Of a DNA stretch of 64,000 bases, positions 62,199-64,000 are shown piece after piece (position 1 is the first letter of the stretch; each line of letters starts with the position of its first letter). Source of the stretch: Amycolatopsis australiensis. GTDB lineage: Bacteria > Actinomycetota > Actinomycetes > Mycobacteriales > Pseudonocardiaceae. A program made the position numbers and the translations under genes. The DNA lies in the NCBI RefSeq assembly GCF_900119165.1, contig NZ_FPJG01000006.1:496001-560000 (forward strand), given 5' to 3'. The notes under the pieces are model-generated. The model worked only from the letters and a program-made list of their open reading frames with translations. It was not told where the DNA came from and did not search any database.

Positions 62199-62828
62199 AT
62201 GCTGTGCGTGTTCGACGTGAACGAGACCCTCCTCGACCTCGCCGCCATGGACGATCTCGTCGGCGGCACCGACCTGCGGCGCGAGTGGTTCGGGCTGGCC
62301 ATCCACACGGTCCTGACGGTCACGGCGACCGGCGGCTACCAGGACTTCGCCGGCATCGCGGGCGCGGCCGCCGTCGAGGTCGCCGCACGGCACGGCCGCG
62401 AAGTCGACCTCGCCGAGATCGGCGAAGGACTCCGGCGCCTCCCCGCGCACCCGGACGTCGAACCCGGCGTCCGGAAGCTGCGCGAAGCGGGCCACGACGT
62501 CGTCGCGCTGACGAACTCGCCGCTCGCCACGGCGGAGGCGCAGCTGCAGAACGCGGGACTGGCCACGCTCTTCGACCGCATCTTCTCCGCCGAGCAGGTC
62601 GGCAGGCTCAAGCCCGCACCGGAGCCGTACCGGCAGGTCCTGACCGCCTGCTCCGCCGGACCCGGGGACGCGGTGATGATCGCCGCGCACGACTGGGACA
62701 TCGCCGGCGCGCAGGCGGCCGGGCTCCGGACGGCCCTGCTCGCCCGGCCCGGCGTCCGCCCGCTGCCCGGCACGCCTTCGCCCACGTACACCGTGGCGGC
62801 GTTGCCGGAGCTGGCCGAGCTCCTCTAG
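62199..62828 (+). CDS. HAD-type haloacid dehalogenase-like hydrolase
   Basis: The 209-residue type II haloacid dehalogenase-like protein has the nucleophile Asp in [12 protein letters not shown] near residue 6 and Asn/Ser in [13 protein letters not shown] near 107. Lys is in [16 protein letters not shown] near 143, and [11 protein letters not shown] closes the site near 169. It may split a C-halogen or C-phosphate bond; which is unclear. GGAGA lies before ATG 62199. It ends 4 bases into the convergent reductase. Confidence 0.9.
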   Translation: MLCVFDVNETLLDLAAMDDLVGGTDLRREWFGLAIHTVLTVTATGGYQDFAGIAGAAAVEVAARHGREVDLAEIGEGLRRLPAHPDVEPGVRKLREAGHDVVALTNSPLATAEAQLQNAGLATLFDRIFSAEQVGRLKPAPEPYRQVLTACSAGPGDAVMIAAHDWDIAGAQAAGLRTALLARPGVRPLPGTPSPTYTVAALPELAELL

Positions 62829-63832
62829 TCCGCGATCCGGACCAGCATCTTGCCGGTGTTGGCCCCGGAAAGCAGGCCGAGGAACGCGTCCGGCGCGTTG
62901 CGGATGCCGTCGACGAAGGTCTCGGAGTACTTGATCTTCCCCGACTTCACCAGCGGCGCCACCTCGCTGACGAACTGCGGCTGCAGGCCCCAGTGGTCGA
63001 GCACCAGCAGGCCGCGCATGGTGAACCGCTTGGCGATGATCTGCGACAGGTTGCGCGGCGCCGGGGTCGGCTCGGTGGCGTTGTACTGCGAGATCATGCC
63101 GCAGACGGCGATCCGGCCGTGCAGGTTGATCGCGTCGATGGCGGCTTCGAGGTGCTCGCCGCCGACGTTGTCGAAGTAGACGTCGATGCCCTCGGGCGCC
63201 GCCTTGTGCAGCTGCTCGGCGACCGGGCCGTCCTTGTAGTTGAAGGCGGCGTCGAAGCCGAGGTCGTCGACCAGGTGACGCACCTTATCCGCCGACCCGG
63301 CCGAGCCGATGACCCGCTTGGCGCCCTTCAGCTTCGCCAGCTGCCCGACGAGCGAGCCGACGGCGCCGGCCGCGCCCGAGACGAAGACCGTGTCGCCCGC
63401 CTTGAACTCGGCCGACTCCAGCAGGCCCGCGTAGGCGGTCAGGCCGGGCATGCCGAGCACGCCGAGGTACGCCGAGAGCGGGGCGGCGCCGGCGTCGACC
63501 TTGACGTACCGGCCGGCGTCGAGGACGGCGTGCGTGCGCCAGCCCGCCTGGTGCAGCACGTGGTCTCCCGGCTTGACGTCGTCCACATGGGACTCGACGA
63601 CCTCGCCGACCGCGCCGCCGGACATGACCTCGCCGACCTCGAACGGCGGCGCGTAGGACTTCACGTCCCGCATCCGGCCGCGCATCGCGGGGTCGACGCT
63701 CATGATCAGGTTGCGCACCAGGATCTGGCCGTCGCCCGCCGTGGGCACCTCGGTGTCCACGATGGCGAAGTTGTCGTGCGTCGGAACGCCTTCCGGACGC
63801 GAAGCCAGCCGGATTTCGGTCGCTGTGGTCAT
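62825..63832 (-). CDS. NADP-dependent oxidoreductase, MDR/prostaglandin-reductase type
   Basis: The 335-residue zinc-free medium-chain dehydrogenase has LVRNLIMSVDPAMRGRMRDV near 40, GMPGLTAYAGLLESAEFKAGDTVFVSGAAGAVGSLVGQLAKLKG near 125-168 (cofactor motif), and DVYFDNVGGEHLEAAI near 218. It resembles PTGR/CurA enzymes that reduce enones. The N-terminal sequence RPEGVPTHDNF is family-typical. GAGGAG lies 7 bases before ATG 63832. Substrate is unknown. Confidence 0.92.
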   Translation of the reverse strand: MTTATEIRLASRPEGVPTHDNFAIVDTEVPTAGDGQILVRNLIMSVDPAMRGRMRDVKSYAPPFEVGEVMSGGAVGEVVESHVDDVKPGDHVLHQAGWRTHAVLDAGRYVKVDAGAAPLSAYLGVLGMPGLTAYAGLLESAEFKAGDTVFVSGAAGAVGSLVGQLAKLKGAKRVIGSAGSADKVRHLVDDLGFDAAFNYKDGPVAEQLHKAAPEGIDVYFDNVGGEHLEAAIDAINLHGRIAVCGMISQYNATEPTPAPRNLSQIIAKRFTMRGLLVLDHWGLQPQFVSEVAPLVKSGKIKYSETFVDGIRNAPDAFLGLLSGANTGKMLVRIAD

Positions 63833-63927
63833 CGTCGAACTCCTCGAAGTCGTTGAACCGGGGCGGTCGCCCCGCATTCCTTTCCGGTCAACGAGCTAAC
63901 CGGGGCGCGCATTCCGTCTGTGAGTCG

Positions 63928-64000
63928 TCACACGATCTCGGCGAGCTTCCGCAGCACGCCGTCGTAGATCTTCTTGAGGCCGCCGGGCGCGAACGTCTTC
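63928..64000 (-). CDS. C-terminal end of a gene cut by the window edge
   Basis: The last 23 codons read KTFAPGGLKKIYDGVLRKLAEI and one more Val before TGA. The gene lies on the minus strand and continues beyond 64000. The basic amphipathic tail is typical of a soluble protein end. I do not recognise the family from so little. It is 95 bases upstream of the MDR reductase start, possibly in the same transcript. Confidence 0.6.
   Translation of the reverse strand, partial: KTFAPGGLKKIYDGVLRKLAEIV

Noticed and set aside
1..64000. CRISPR arrays, tRNA, rRNA and insertion sequences
   Set aside because: I looked for regularly spaced repeats, cloverleaf arms and transposase motifs and found none. 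The only tandem repeats are in-frame protein repeats.

Overview
This is a 64 kb chromosomal window of very high GC. The genes are dense and mostly overlapping, with many GTG starts and GTGA/ATGA stop-start overlaps. It comes from an actinomycete. Full menaquinone, haem and system II cytochrome c modules, mshA (mycothiol), BldC, a BldN-type sigma factor, Rex, SenX3-RegX3 and the 33-residue ribosomal protein bS22 point to Pseudonocardiales. An Amycolatopsis-like organism is my inference, not a proof. I see no rRNA, tRNA, CRISPR array, insertion sequence or prophage.

Layout from left to right. 0-2.1 kb: a DUF3592 protein and a secreted M1 peptidase. 2.2-7.1 kb: menD divergent from menB-menE, a tiny secreted peptide, and menA. 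7.1-9.9 kb: a Cds1-like PLP enzyme, DUF4229, an Lrp regulator, bldC and a 61-residue membrane protein. 9.9-17.3 kb: a MinD-like ATPase, then ccsB-resB-ccdA-TlpA-phosphatase-hemL on the minus strand. 17.3-21.1 kb: an HlyD/MacB-type export cassette. 21.2-30.0 kb: small membrane proteins, hemB, a broken araC-epimerase pair on the opposite strand, then hemD, hemC, hemA and rex. 30.2-36.8 kb: a molybdopterin oxidoreductase, a glutaredoxin-like protein, an acyl-CoA ligase, the BldN-like sigma factor with an RsbN-like partner, and a HAD hydrolase. 36.8-47.6 kb: acyltransferase, SDR, bS22, excisionase-like HTH, proC, thioesterase, TIM-barrel protein, proline-rich membrane protein, Ppx, RegX3 and SenX3. 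47.7-57.9 kb: aldo/keto reductase, regulator and lipoprotein, gpmA, DUF4349, YbjN, mshA, hydrolase, L,D-transpeptidase, murB and DUF2505. 57.8-64 kb: a methyltransferase-like protein, DedA, purU, two medium-chain oxidoreductases, TetR, an ArsR relic, a dehalogenase and a partial gene at the edge.

From general knowledge of the family, the backbone murB-LdtMt5/LprQ-mshA-YbjN-gpm-senX3-regX3-ppx-proC-bS22-galE-like-acyltransferase-hemACDB-hemL-ccs-men has the same order as in mycobacteria (about Rv0482 to Rv0555). Accessory blocks sit in it: the export cassette, the decayed araC-epimerase pair, the aldo/keto reductase block and the 57-64 kb region. Functionally the window concentrates on respiration: quinone, haem and cytochrome c synthesis, with Rex sensing NADH. 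It also carries envelope and redox genes (murB, Ldt, mshA) and developmental regulators.

No clearly new multi-gene defence or biosynthetic system is visible. The most unusual signals are: an in-frame duplication of the regX3 3' end beyond its stop codon; a recurring AT-centred 13-base GTCC...GGAC motif inside genes; an ArsR gene reduced to a fragment beside an intact perfect palindrome; tandem TetR operators; a Rex operator overlapping the rex promoter; a coupled mini-ORF ahead of the sigma factor; and several single-base frame disruptions that may be either real decay or sequencing errors.
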